A stretch of DNA of 64,000 nt from Symsagittifera roscoffensis (taxonomy: Eukaryota; Xenacoelomorpha; Acoela; Convolutidae), in the NCBI RefSeq assembly GCF_963678635.1, contig NC_087062.1, positions 67,939,415 through 68,003,414 of the forward strand, read 5' to 3'. Under the pieces are notes generated by a model, which was not told the origin of the DNA, did not search any database, and saw only the letters and a list, made by a program, of their open reading frames with translations. The position numbers were made by a program, and so were the translations under genes. Numbering within the stretch: position 1 is the stretch's first letter; every line of letters begins with the position of its first letter. This document shows, one piece after another, positions 21,216 to 31,999 of the stretch.

Positions 21216-21591
21216 AGGAAATGAATTGAACTTAAAAAGAAACAAGTAGCACAGAATATTCCGATCAGTCTTAGAAAATACAAAAAAAAAGTTTTTTTTT
21301 AACTTGGTGTCATTTTTTCGGCATGTTGTGATAACAAAGATCTGAACGAAAAAAAAATTTAGGCATATTTGAGAGTCATAAAAAATAGGTCAATTGGAAA
21401 ACAGTTTTTGAAGAAAAATTACTAGAAAAACGAGAGAAAAAATGAAAGTTTTGAGGAAACTGTTGAATTTTCAAGTTTTTGATTCCCGAAATTGGGCTAA
21501 AAACTCCACACACTACCATTACCTGAGTATAACTAAGATTTCACGGCTTAAATTAAGCCTAAATCAGCTATCGAAAGCCTACACTGTCAAC

Positions 21592-21775
21592 TTATTAGCT
21601 CGAAATTAGACCAAAAATCGCAAACCGGTTTTTTCTCAACAATGTGAAAAAATTTTCAAAATCTTTTAATGTCGTTCGAATCACGACTGAAAGGGCTTTA
21701 ATTTGATATATCACTCGACCCATTCCGATAATTGTTTGTCGTACCTGATTTTGCATAAAAACAAAAAAAACCAAT
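21592..21775 (-). repeat. Dispersed repeat R2, copy 2
   Basis: Reverse-complement match of 5745-5925 over most of its length, including AGCTCGAAATTAGACCAAAA, GTCGTTCGAATCACGACTG, TGATATATCACTCGACCCAT and the TCCGATAATTG block. Confidence 0.65.
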
Positions 21776-21867
21776 ACACCATACAAAGTTGCTCCCCATT
21801 TTCAATGGTTGGAACAATTAAAAGTGAAACCGCTTAAAAGTAAAAGAGCTTGAACATATTTTAATCT

Positions 21868-22160
21868 TTCGTAAAAAACGGAAAAAACATATCACGACCT
21901 ATATAAGAGTCTAAATTACGTTCATTGACTCTTAGACAATTTATGTTCAACATTTTTTCGATAAAATTAACCCAATTTGAGAAAAATTTATCAATAGGAA
22001 AATGTTTCATTCCGCTGGGAAATCTGAATATAAATTCCACTTTCGAAACTTAAGAGTCGGTCACGTTTTTCCTGGCCCTTACACTTTTGATAGTGGAGTT
22101 TGCCTTCCTTTGAACAAGCCGAGTTAAATCAAAAGCATCTGCCACCTATTATAATATATC
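21868..22160 (+). repeat. Dispersed repeat R1, copies 9 and 10 (parts)
   Basis: First an R1 3' end (ATCACGACCTATATAAGAGT ... CGTTCATTGACTCTTA, to about 21940), then after about 55 bp an R1 5' part (TTTCATTCCGCTGGGAAATC ... GGAGTTTGCCTTCCTTT). The head-to-tail order suggests a tandem pair with deletions. Confidence 0.65.
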
Positions 22161-22534
22161 ACCAGACTTGTTTTGGAAAAAATTCAAAAATTTGAACTTA
22201 AAGCTGCTTGAATTTACAATCATTTAATTTGATTTGATTCGATACAGGTATAGCTTTGCAAGTTAGCAGACAGAAAACGTAACGAAAGCCACGAAACTGA
22301 AAAAAGAGAAAATTTTCGAACTATAGCTACGTATCTCTCGTATGATGTTCAAGAAAAACAAGTCGAGAAACACTAGTCGAGAATGTTGATATCATGCAAT
22401 AAATAAAAAACCAAATTGAGAAAATGGGACGACCAATGAGCAAGTTACAAACTCCGAAACTTTTTCAGCTGTCTATATTCTTGATCAATTATTGCAAGTA
22501 AAAAAAAATTGTTTTCAATGCATCATTTCAGATT

Positions 22535-22744
22535 ATGAAAATAAATCCAACCATTTCTGGAAGTAAGCGTTCATTTAGCGGCATGCACTTGAAGCAAAAA
22601 ATAGTGAAATTTTTAAATAACGCATTCCTAGAAGCAGCTTATGAAATGCAATATGCTCACACAGGCGAAGTGATAATTCACATTACTTGCTACCCTGAAA
22701 CATGTGTCATTGTTAAAAATAATGAAAAGCTGCATAAAGGCTAA
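22535..22744 (+). CDS. Hypothetical small ORF inside ARL8 intron
   Basis: A 69-residue frame from an ATG at 22535, preceded by an acceptor-like CATCATTTCAG. Its composition is protein-like (FLNNAFLEAAYEMQYAHTGE, then a Cys pair), but I recognise no family. It runs opposite to ARL8. It may be a gene-fragment relic or chance; no other exon was found nearby. Confidence 0.2.
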   Translation: MKINPTISGSKRSFSGMHLKQKIVKFLNNAFLEAAYEMQYAHTGEVIIHITCYPETCVIVKNNEKLHKG

Positions 22745-22914
22745 AAACTATGTATGCTTCAGCCAAATTGAATCAGCAGCTTTTAACAGTGGAGATTCGA
22801 AAGAAGGAAACAACTAATTAATTAATAATCGTTCACAAAAAAATCATAATCATAAGGCAAATCTGCGAAGGAATCTACCATGTTTTCACCAAGATCTGGG
22901 CGTTGTCTTGTTAC

Positions 22915-23100
22915 CTGCAATTGTGGCTTCTCCAGCAAGGCTTGAAGTTCACTCTTGCTGCTGTCCAGCTTTTCAGTGTCTGCTGCATCCACCATGTAAA
23001 CTATGCAATTTACTCCTCTGCAGTACCTCTCCCACATGTTTCTGAAGCGAGGCTGGCCTCCAATGTCCCACACTTTGATCACCACGTTACCCTTGGATAC
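22915..23100 (-). CDS. ARL8: ARL8 GTPase, coding exon 2
   Basis: This exon encodes 62 residues: [20 protein letters not shown], then [11 protein letters not shown] and a segment ending KPQLQ. It carries the G3 motif DIGGQ and most of switch II, nearly identical to human ARL8. The acceptor TCTTTAG joins in phase 0 to exon 1 (NMRK-VSKGNV) and the donor is CAG|GTAACA. A 15-bp-arm hairpin sits about 100 bp upstream in the intron. Confidence 0.96.
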
Positions 23101-23199
23101 CTAAAGAGAAGCGCAAAATATTTTAGCATCCATATATCATGCTTGAAGAAAAACATATCCAGTACCGCTATTACACTTTTTTTTACAAGAACTTGAGAA

Positions 23200-23233
23200 C
23201 TAAAGTCATAGAAATTTTTTTCTATGACTTTAG
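23200..23233. repeat. Perfect 15-bp-arm hairpin near ARL8 exon 2
   Basis: Arms CTAAAGTCATAGAAA (23200-23214) and TTTCTATGACTTTAG (23219-23233) are perfect reverse complements around a 4-base T loop. Confidence 0.95.
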
Positions 23234-23349
23234 GTTCGCGAAAAAAGAGCAAACGGAAAAAAATTTTCAGTCTAAACTCAATTGAATCAAAAAAATCAAA
23301 ACCGTTCTTTGAAAAGTCGAACTCAGCATAAACGTTCGACGAGGCTGTT

Positions 23350-23470
23350 CTTCGCCGTTATCTTTTAGCATACCAACATTATATTATGTTTAATAAAATG
23401 TCTAATATAATGTTTGATATAATGTCTTCGCCGTTATCTTTTAGCATACCAACATTTTATTATGTTTATT
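23350..23470 (+). repeat. Short tandem duplication
   Basis: CTTCGCCGTTATCTTTTAGC followed by ATACCAACATT occurs at about 23350 and again at about 23425, with a TAATATAATGT-rich spacer. Confidence 0.9.
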
Positions 23471-24144
23471 TTGTTTAATCTACTGGCTCATTGATTAAAA
23501 CAATCACCTAATAAGAATATTCACAGAAGAATTACACTCAACATTCACAAATTTATAAGAGACGAAGTGCAACTTGCGACCGCTTGTGGCAAAAAAAATA
23601 TCACGAAGCTAGCCAAAAAAATAGTACGAAAGCCTCAGAATCAAAAAACCGGAAAAAATCGCCGAACAATTCCAGTTCAATTGCTGCAGCGGAAAGATGC
23701 TGAGAAAGACCTTTTCCAGTCCTAAATATGCACTGAAACCCAAAATTTAACAAGGGTAACTAAGCAGACAATTCTCGTGTAGACGACAGTTGAGCCGGAA
23801 AGAATGAGCTCAAGTTTTACCCCCACCTGAGCACAAGCGATTTTAATTAATAAGAGACAACTAAACAGATGCAATACACCCCGCAACCAATTAAGCCAAA
23901 CAAAATTGAAGAAAAAAACATAATAAGCCAGAAACGAAATACAAAATTTAGGAGCTAGTTAACATAAAACAAAATAAATTCGAATAGAACGACAATTTAA
24001 AATGGAGACCTGCTCAAAAAACATCTCTTTGCCAGACATTCTATCAGAAAAGATATGCTGCTTCCCCAAATAATCTGCCTCTATCCGATTTGTTGCGCCG
24101 AATAATTTTAGTTGTTAACAAAAAAAGTGTCCTAATTCCGATTT

Positions 24145-24225
24145 GAAAACGCTTGCTTATTGTGAGCCTCTCAAACAGAGATTTGAAAACGCTTGCTTAT
24201 TTCAGTCTCTCAAACAGAGATTGAA
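24145..24225 (+). repeat. Short tandem duplication, ~40-bp unit
   Basis: GATTTGAAAACGCTTGCTTA ... CTCTCAAACAGA occurs twice in direct tandem. Confidence 0.9.
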
Positions 24226-25837
24226 TAAGGGAGCAAAGACAAACAGAATGCAAATGTAGCCAACAAGCATGGACAAGAACACAAGAAAACCTGTAAAAAC
24301 TATCGTTTTATAAGGAAAAACTTCCATTTTCCAAATACAGATTATTGTAGAATTTTAAGGCTCGTTGAATTTGATGGATAAAAATCATCTAAATTGAAAA
24401 AAAAAATACATTAGTAGGTGCTTTTCACGACTGTCCTAGTGTCTGGACTACTTTTTCGTTCAAAAATTGAATTTTCCGAAAAAACCAACACACAACAATG
24501 AAAACACCGAGTCGAAGTTGCACTTCGCATACACAAGCAAAAATATGACCGATAACGCTACTGAGAAAAACTGAATGAGCAAAATTTTGAGTCTAGAAAG
24601 TTTCTTAAGTGACGCACGTCAATTATGACGCATAAGCAGTACCAGTCAATTTGAAAAAAAAAAGAAATTTACCAACTCACGTCTCTCAATTTATAGAGCA
24701 GTCTATGGAGCAGTAATTACATGAAAAAAATTTGACATTTTTTTTAATTTGAGATTTTTTGTGAAAATCAACTCCCCACAAGCCATCATATTAAGTACAA
24801 AGTGATAATATTTGCTGTTAGTAACAAATCAATTCTGGCAAATAAGCTTCCTTCAACCACTTTGGAACGATTTCTATGAGGGATTAAATCTGCGCTTACG
24901 CGTTAATAGCGCGCAATATAACGCGCGTCAATTAACCCAAATTCGCCAAAATGGCCATTTTTAAACCGCCATAACTTTACGAAAAATAATCACAGGTGAA
25001 ACATGGTTCCAAACTTAAGCTCACGACAACAATACCTTTTGAATGACATTTAAAAAATCCTGTCAAAAATGGCTAGTTATTAAGTCAAATTTGTGTGAAA
25101 AAACCACCCCGAGCACAAATATTCCGTTTCTTTCGTTACAACAGTCGAAACAATATTAGTCTGAGTTAAACTCTATAGCATTGGCTGTACTTAATAGCTA
25201 GTTATTGTTCAAAATTAACACTTTCAAAATGAAGACATTTTTATCGCGACAAAATTTGCGTCGCAGCAATATTTGCGACTTAGGTTGGAAAAAAAGATAG
25301 TTCATACTATAACACAAGCATTGCTTGTGTGAATACAAAACGATATAATGTGGGGCTAGTGACACAACAGTTCGATCGTTTTTTTTTTGCGTTGATCAAG
25401 TTTTTTTTTGCAGGATATTTCAGCTAGCTTACTTCGCCACGATACACGCGTCAATAGAAAACTGGATAAAATTCGCGCATTAAGTATCCGAATTTGGCTA
25501 ATTCAGTAAGTATCAAATTCGGATTAAATTCGGTCGCTCGGAATTAAACTAACACTAGCTTTAAAAAAGCTACAACGGATGCTATTAAATTGCGTGTGGT
25601 TTGAAATAAACCCAAAATGCCACCAAATGAGCGCTTTTATTTGCGACTTAACTTGGAAAAAAAAGTTCCTTCGAAGCTAGAGATAAAAAAAAACTCAAAA
25701 TGGTTATATCAAGTCAAAGATATTTGAAATGCTAAGATGCACAGAATACGCATGTACTAGTAAATTTGCTGCTAACAGAGGCTTCCAGAAAATGAGTCGA
25801 TCAAGTCCTGCGAACAAATAATTTACGGGAAAAACTC

Positions 25838-25880
25838 TGGTACCCGGTTACAATGCACTTTCTATCGCAAGTGTAATCAA
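25838..25880 (+). repeat. Short hairpin repeat H, diverged copy in ARL8 intron 1
   Basis: AAACTCTGGTACCCGGTTAC, then CACTTTCTATCGCAAGTGTA; the 3' arm is intact and the 5' arm diverged. Confidence 0.5.
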
Positions 25881-26524
25881 TACAGATTCTCGGAAAAGGA
25901 CATCACTTGCGATACAGCACAAGCAAAAGTAGAAAAACAAACAAAAAACTAAGTCTACCAAAACTTTTGTATGTCTCGATACAAGTTGATTCTAGGCAAA
26001 CATGCAGAGCAAAATATTTGAATATCAAATTAGCAACGGAGGAACCAAACTTAAGAAGCTGAAACAAAGCTGACCTTCATTGAGAAGACACCAGTTGAGC
26101 TAAAAAAATGTTATTGTAAAAGCCCCCTGAAACTACAATGAACAAAACTTGTAATGGGAACAAAAGTTCTGTGATGTTACAGCTAAGCCGAAAAAACTTT
26201 TAGCCGACAAACGAAAGTTGGCAACTCAATTTTGAACCGGAATAGCAAAAAAAGGCCCGTCCGGTACTCATTCCCACACCCTAGAGTGCCAATGCAACCA
26301 CGTTACCTCTAGGCAAAGTATAAACCTGGAATTTGTTAAGGTTCAGTTCAATAAAAACACATCTTCAGTATGTTTCCGCGCCATAATTGAAAACTGTGGC
26401 AATATCTGAAACTGCGTGTCTCGATTTATTCCCAAAGTTTCTCTATGTAATATGTAGCTGTTGCTTATCTACCACATAATAAAGCAAGTCAGAAAAGCAA
26501 AAAAAATATTTGTAAAAAAAATTT

Positions 26525-26580
26525 TACGAAAAAAGTCTAGTTCCCCATTACAAGACACTTGCTCTCGCAAGTGTAAAACT
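26525..26580 (+). repeat. Short hairpin repeat H, best copy
   Basis: AAAAAAGTCTAGTTCCCCAT, then GACACTTGCTCTCGCAAGTG: an 8-bp perfect stem ACACTTGC/GCAAGTGT with a TCTC loop. Confidence 0.75.
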
Positions 26581-26649
26581 CAAGCGATCAAATGGGAACC
26601 ATGTTTTAGGGCCTGCATATTTTTTCCAGAAAAAATTTTATATTAAGGG

Positions 26650-26883
26650 ACCTGAATACTTTGCGATAGTTGTAAAGCGACTGTATCGTATGAAAATTGA
26701 ATTAATGATGATTTAGTTATAATAAATTGCGGGTAAAGGAAATCAATAAGTTATGGGAACACTAACATGCGTTTTTAATTGAGTTTACATATGAACAAAT
26801 TATCTTGCCATTTAAAACATGCTTTGTTTGCTCCAACAGGACCCAACTAATACACTTGTACCTTCCAAACAATTAAGGCAATA
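26650..26883 (-). repeat. BEL/Pao LTR copy C
   Basis: About 230 bp matching LTR A (for example TTTTTAATTGAGTTTACAT and AAGCGACTGTATCGTATG). At its right end it joins directly to gag sequence at CCATATATATTGCC; at its left end similarity to LTR A stops near 26650. Confidence 0.85.
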
Positions 26884-27235
26884 TATATGGTTCAATCTGC
26901 ATAGTTGCAACAGGGTTGATAGGCTGACTAGATGCGGCTATCGTTCTCTTTACGGCTTGTAGAGTTTGGAGAGCAGCATTCTGGGTGTTCTGATAATGAT
27001 TGAATACTTGATCGTATTCTGCATCACCGGTGATAGCGTCAAGCAGCTCGTGATCAGCAGTTAAGGATTGAGCCAAGCAATGCTCAAGTTCGGTTGTTTC
27101 ATCGCTCAACTCGTCTTGGTTACAATTGAGGCTAGCACAAAGGTCGCTGACTTGAGAAACTAGCCGTTTCAGAACTAGCAAACAGTTTCTTTGAGCTCGT
27201 TTAAGCTTCTCCATAGCTGATGGAGTTTGTCTCTC
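26884..27235 (-). pseudogene. BEL/Pao gag fragment (second copy)
   Basis: The first ~107 codons of gag, starting MEKLKRAQRNC, closely similar to the gag start at 33380. It ends at TMQIEP, where it runs into LTR C, so capsid and everything downstream are deleted. Confidence 0.8.
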
Positions 27236-27259
27236 TGTAGTAGGCTTAGTCAGAGTGCT

Positions 27260-27480
27260 TACTTTCCTTAGGTTATGGAGCGGACCAGAAGGAAAACTTC
27301 GCGATAGCTGGAAAGCGACTGTATCGTATGAAAAATGAATTGATGATGATTTAGTTACAATAAATGGCGGGTAAATGAAATCATCAAGTTATGGAGAAAA
27401 CTAACATGCGTTTTTAATTGAGTTTACATGTGAACAAATTATCTTGCGATTTAAATCATGCTTTGTTTGCTCCAATATTG
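27260..27480 (-). repeat. BEL/Pao LTR copy B
   Basis: It matches LTR A from the leader boundary (GGAGCGGACCAGAAGGAA) to TTGTTTGCTCC; the outer ~55 bp present in copies A and C (through ACCCAACTAATACACTTG) are missing or replaced. Confidence 0.85.
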
Positions 27481-27515
27481 CCACCCCCGTTGGTCTATGA
27501 TCAATTTTTTCACAT

Positions 27516-27711
27516 TTCAGATGGAGATAAAATTTGGATGCAGTAAAAAGAAGGCGGGTGTGAAGGTGTCGAAGGTGAATTGGGAGTGTCGGGCGGTCCT
27601 CAGGCGGATGGAGTAGTTTGATGCAGCCCCTGATCCTGTGGCGAAGAAAAGGAGTCGAATCGGAAGGATGGGTTTGAAAGAACGAGGACGAGGAGTTGAA
27701 TGACTGACCAT
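27516..27711 (+). other. GC-rich segment with coding look, origin unknown
   Basis: After the pyrimidine tract and TTTTTTCACATTTCAG, the plus strand reads MEIKFGCSKKKAGVKVSKV, then a TAG, then basic sequence with VAKKRSRIGRMGLKERGRG ending TGA. It is richer in G+C than its AT-rich surroundings. It could be the 3' end of a cellular gene captured beside the BEL element. I recognise no family. Confidence 0.3.
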
Positions 27712-27896
27712 TTTTTAAAAATATTGTTTATGATCTGTTTGTTTGAATAATATATTGTTTTTATCTCTCATCGTCTTTCATCGGAAATTTCCGCAATCTT
27801 CATATCGGTCGTGTACTACGCTACCCATTTCCATTCCATTGATGGAGTGAGTGGCGCACTGTCTTTGACATCATCCGAGCTCGTTGTGATCGGTCT

Positions 27897-28150
27897 TTAG
27901 TTGACTATAGCTTCTATCTGACAAAGTACTGTGTACATCTCATCAAGTTTAAGTTTTTCTTCATTGCCTATTGTCTTGTGATAGAGTAGTTTCATTGATT
28001 CAACAGTAGCTTTCCATAGCCCTCTGAAGCTTGGAGCCCTTGCAGGTATAGTAGTCCAATTGATACCTAAGTCTCGAACATGATCAGGGAGACTGTCTAT
28101 CTTGTGTCTATCCTGTATAAGTCTCTTCACTTTAATCAGCTCGTTGAGTA
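27897..28150 (-). pseudogene. BEL/Pao integrase, C-terminal part
   Basis: The frame has a GINWTTIPARAPSFRGLWKA segment followed by ESMKLLYHKTIG and LCQIEAIVN, the typical end of the BEL/Pao integrase core, where the catalytic Glu lies in the KLDEMYTVLCQIEA region. Upstream parts (28150-29100) are broken by stops. Confidence 0.8.
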
Positions 28151-29144
28151 ATTCGATGTAGTTGATTCCATTATCGGAGAAAATCTAAATCTTGGGACAT
28201 TCTCGTCAAGCAATGAACTTTCTGATAACATTCAAACATTCTTCAGTGTCCAAGGCTTTTCAAATTTTCAAGTGGGTTGCTTTTGTAAAAAAAAAACAAA
28301 TGAAAACTACTATGTTACACTTGAGTAGTTGATCGGCTTTCTTATACTACATTGGTCAGGCTAAGTCGATACCGACATGGAGAATGGTGGTGATGGATTG
28401 ACTCTCTCTCACCAGGGTAATCTCCCATCAGCTGATTCATTGCTCAACTATAGAACATGAAGCAAGTGATGCAGTTGCCTATCATTGCTCGCGCCATCGT
28501 CTTGAATCGTACGATCCAGAAATGCTGCCGAGTGTGAGCAACAGTGGTATTCAGTAAACAGTGTAGTTGAACAATGTGACTGTGGTGGATCACAGTTCTC
28601 GAAAAATGAGGCAAGTTCACAGTTCGGAGGCAAGATCATCTGAAATTTTGCTTTCACGTTTAGCAGCTGCGAGTCGTCCACCAACTTTTAGCAATCTGTC
28701 ATCGTCTACGAACGCATATAGATGAAGGAGGTTTGATGTCCGGCTAATATCTTGACCGTTTCCGATTGCTGCTCCTGAACGTCTTATACAAGAAAGTTTA
28801 GTCCTAACTTTTGAAGCTGATTACGACCGTCGGTGGTCTTCTTCAGAAGTTTCAGGGCGGACTTTCCTACGGAGGCTCAAATGCGTATAGCTTTACCAAA
28901 AAGTCCCCATCGTTCAAAATCGAAGAACTCTTCGCTCTTTTTGTCTGTCCGACGTTAAGTCCTGGTTGCTTTTACTGCTTGCATGGTTTCTTCCCCGCCA
29001 GCTGCCTGAGTGAGCAGGATGATTTCGTCGAATGAACGTTTGAGCTTGTTCTTTTCTTCATTTGCTTCGAGAATTTTTGGTTGCGATGGAATACAAACTT
29101 CAATTGTCTGCAACTAAGAGGACCCTGACCAGCTGCAAATTTTT

Positions 29145-29640
29145 TCATTCAGCTGCTGCTACTGGTCGCGTTGTATGATCGGCTGAGTTTCGATGAGTCA
29201 AAACGTGTTTCCACTTGTCAGCTGGTAGCATCTGTTCAACGTTGGCAATGTGGTTGGCCACAAAAGTTGATCTGATCCAAGCAAGTGCTATTGTTGAATC
29301 ACTCCATGCGCTGACATCTACCGTCAATTGCAAAGTCTTGATTGACTTCAAGACACATTTCAGGAGTTTACAGCCCAGAACCATTGAACAAAGCTCAAGT
29401 CTTGGAATGCAAACTGTCTTCCTTGGTGCAAGTCGTGACTTGGCGGCTAGCAATGAAGTGTGGCTTCCTGCGTCTGAAGTTGTTCTGGCATAGATAGCTG
29501 CTCCATAAGCCATCTCTGATGCATCGCAGAAGAGATAAAGATTGACTTGCTGAAAGCTGTCCCTGGCCAAGTACCGAGATACAGCCAGGGAAGATAAGTT
29601 CGAAGCTATCCATCCAGTGTTAGAACTGGTTCGCTATATG
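29145..29640 (-). pseudogene. BEL/Pao RNase H-like region
   Basis: LYLFCDASEMAYGAAIYART, then LLAAKSRLAP and IPRLELCSMVLGCKLL, followed by WSDSTIALAWI. This is the conserved stretch after RT in BEL/Pao elements, with the DAS and SDS aspartates present. Confidence 0.85.
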
Positions 29641-29649
29641 TGCCCCAAC

Positions 29650-31180
29650 AATATCATCCCATACCAAATCCCTGTCCCATCTTTTTTGGACTAAATCTTC
29701 GGCATTATCGTTACAGGGTCACTAGTCCAAGGTGATCAAAAACTCGTACCAAATTGCTAGCTATGATCCGGCGAGTGACTGTAGCAGTTCGAATACTTTC
29801 GGGCAAAGCTAATGAGCAGGTCTCGATCAATGTAGATGGATTTATGCGTGTCTTTCTTCTTATTTTAGCGCGATTTAGCTGACCAGAGGATCCTGTATGT
29901 GTTTTCTGCAAATTAAACAACTTTGAGTGAAACGTCCGAAAATATCTTGGGGCATGGTTGAAACGCGTTCTTGCCCTTTTTGTTGGGTTGGTTTTTGAAT
30001 TTTTCAGTTTGAAAATTTCCGTCGAAGCAAATTCAGGCTCCTGTTACCTGGGCTCGATTTTTGCAAAAAATTTTCGTATGAGGCATCTGGATGATTCCTG
30101 TCAGTCGCGAGTGAAGTGTGCTGATAGCCGGTTTGCTCCCATTTTTTGATTTTTTGATCGGAAAACTTTGTTCAAAGTTGGTCACTTTTTGGGTTAAATC
30201 GACCTCGAAAATTGAAAAAACATTTTTTGATTCCAGTTCATGTGTAGTCGTGTTGGGACAAACATGGTGAATGAGACTGTCAAGCTTTGGTTGCTCTTTG
30301 CTTTTTTTTCAACTCTTTTCAAGAGTCCGGAGTTGACCAGAATGTGATTTGGTACTTCGTGAAATTTGGCATCTAAATACTTTGATCCTTGGCAAAAATC
30401 TAGGCGATTCATCAAGCATCTGCTGGGGTCTGAACGCATCAGATCCTGGTTTCCAGAGGTTCCTCTTTTCTTGTCATCTGGGGCTGAACTTAGCCACATT
30501 TTTGACTTTTTGGATTGCTTCTGGAATTGCTTCAAAATCAACACTCGAGTCCTCAGCAGGCTAGATAAGGTTTGCGGTGTCTTAGGGCAAGCCTATAGGC
30601 TTCACTGAGTCCAATTTATCCATACACTGGTACTGGAAACAATCAGAAACTGGATGCCAAACTTTGAATGAGTTTAGACGCTGTGGTCATTTTCTGCTAA
30701 GAATATATCTTTGTTTTCATGCAATTTGTCGAGTATATCGTTCATGACAACCTTGCGGTTGCTTGCTCAGTTCGGAATGTGTAGGCAGGCTTTTTCTAGA
30801 GTGTCCGTGAGACTCTGGCGGATTCTGATGGTTTGTTCCTCAGTATCTGCACCACCAATGTAGTCGTCCACGTAGAAGGACTCGCAAATTGATAGCCTTG
30901 TCTGTTCATCGTCTGTTGTGTCGGCGGTGTCTGACAAGACTCGTATGACGTGATAGCTACTTGATGCTATATCTTAGATGGCACGAGTCATCCGGTAGTT
31001 CTCAATTGATTTCTCTTCTTTTCTCCAGTAGAGCTGATGTAGATTTCTATCTTGAGGTGTAGTTGTATTTGCCTCTATATCTTGATGATGTCACCAGATA
31101 GTGCAATTTAGTAGAATCGGAACCGGACAAGGATGTTGAAGAGGCCTGGCTGCTGCTTGTGACCAACCAGTAGCCAATCA
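29650..31180 (-). pseudogene. BEL/Pao reverse transcriptase core (decayed)
   Basis: The catalytic box reads FYVDDYIGGADTEE at about 30890-30840 and is followed by TIRIRQSLTDTLEKA. The rest of RT is recognisable only in short pieces because of several stops and frameshifts. The short open frames on the plus strand here are shadows. Confidence 0.75.
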
Positions 31181-31181
31181 T

Positions 31182-31990
31182 TCAACGACTTTCCATTTGA
31201 AGTTGGAGCTGATCCGCTGAAAACAGCTCTGCACTTTGTTGTTGAGTCCGACTTCCAAACTGCACGATGAAATACTTACCGACTGGCAGAAATTGATCTG
31301 ACACAGGTACCTGCTCGATATGGCTAGTGTCAATCATCTCTTGGCAGAAGTCGTTAAAATGGTCCTTGGCTTCACGGTTCTGTCGAAGCTTCCTTTCATT
31401 AGAACTGAATTGCCGGAAAGCTTTGCGTGCTGAGTGACCAATATCGGGCAACCATTCATGGTTGTTTTCGTCATAGATCCCCTGTGATTTAATGATTGGC
31501 AATCTCGCCATGGCTCGTCCGTCTGGGCCATACGTCGTAGTCTGATCGAAATATCGGATACACTCAAGTTCGTTGGATGAGTGTTGGGATTCTGGAGATG
31601 AAGGAAAATTCCCAAAATCTGTCAAATGTGGATGACTGGCTGTCAAGGAAGTTGATTCCATATCATGGCGAGTGTCTTCGTGTTGTGACTGCGTGATCGG
31701 TATCAGCGACACCTGAGACTGTCCAACCAAGGATCGTGTCGGTTAGCAATATAGTTCCTTCCTTGACATTCCGTGACTTCACAATTTGTGTCTGGACGGC
31801 TTGTCTAAACAGTAGATCAATTGTGTTGGTCTTGTCGAAAGCTGGATCTGCTAAATTGTAATTGCTCACCTTTCGTAGGTCTGTGGCTGCGATTTGTGAG
31901 TTTGGATGCTCGTGATCCGTGATGTTTTCCAGCACCGCACAAGAAACTTTGAAATTGTTACCAGACTTTGGTAGAATTGTGAGACTCATT
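31182..31990 (-). pseudogene. BEL/Pao protease and start of RT
   Basis: One frame carries the protease C-terminal pattern (NLADPAF, then DLLFRQAVQ, ILLTDTILGWTVSG; BEL proteases end with a TxLGWxxSG motif). A frameshift then leads to the RT start: FDQTTTYGPDGRAMARLPI and FRQFSSNERKLRQNREAKDH. These are the standard pre-RT motifs of BEL/Pao polyproteins. Confidence 0.82.
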
Positions 31991-31999
31991 CGACCATGA

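Larger units (their letters stand above)
20219..22914 (-). other. ARL8: ARL8 intron between coding exons 2 and 3
   Basis: A 2.7-kb intron with donor GTAACA. It contains partial R1 copies, a SINE, one R2 copy, one hairpin repeat and a small open frame on the plus strand, listed separately. Confidence 0.85.
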
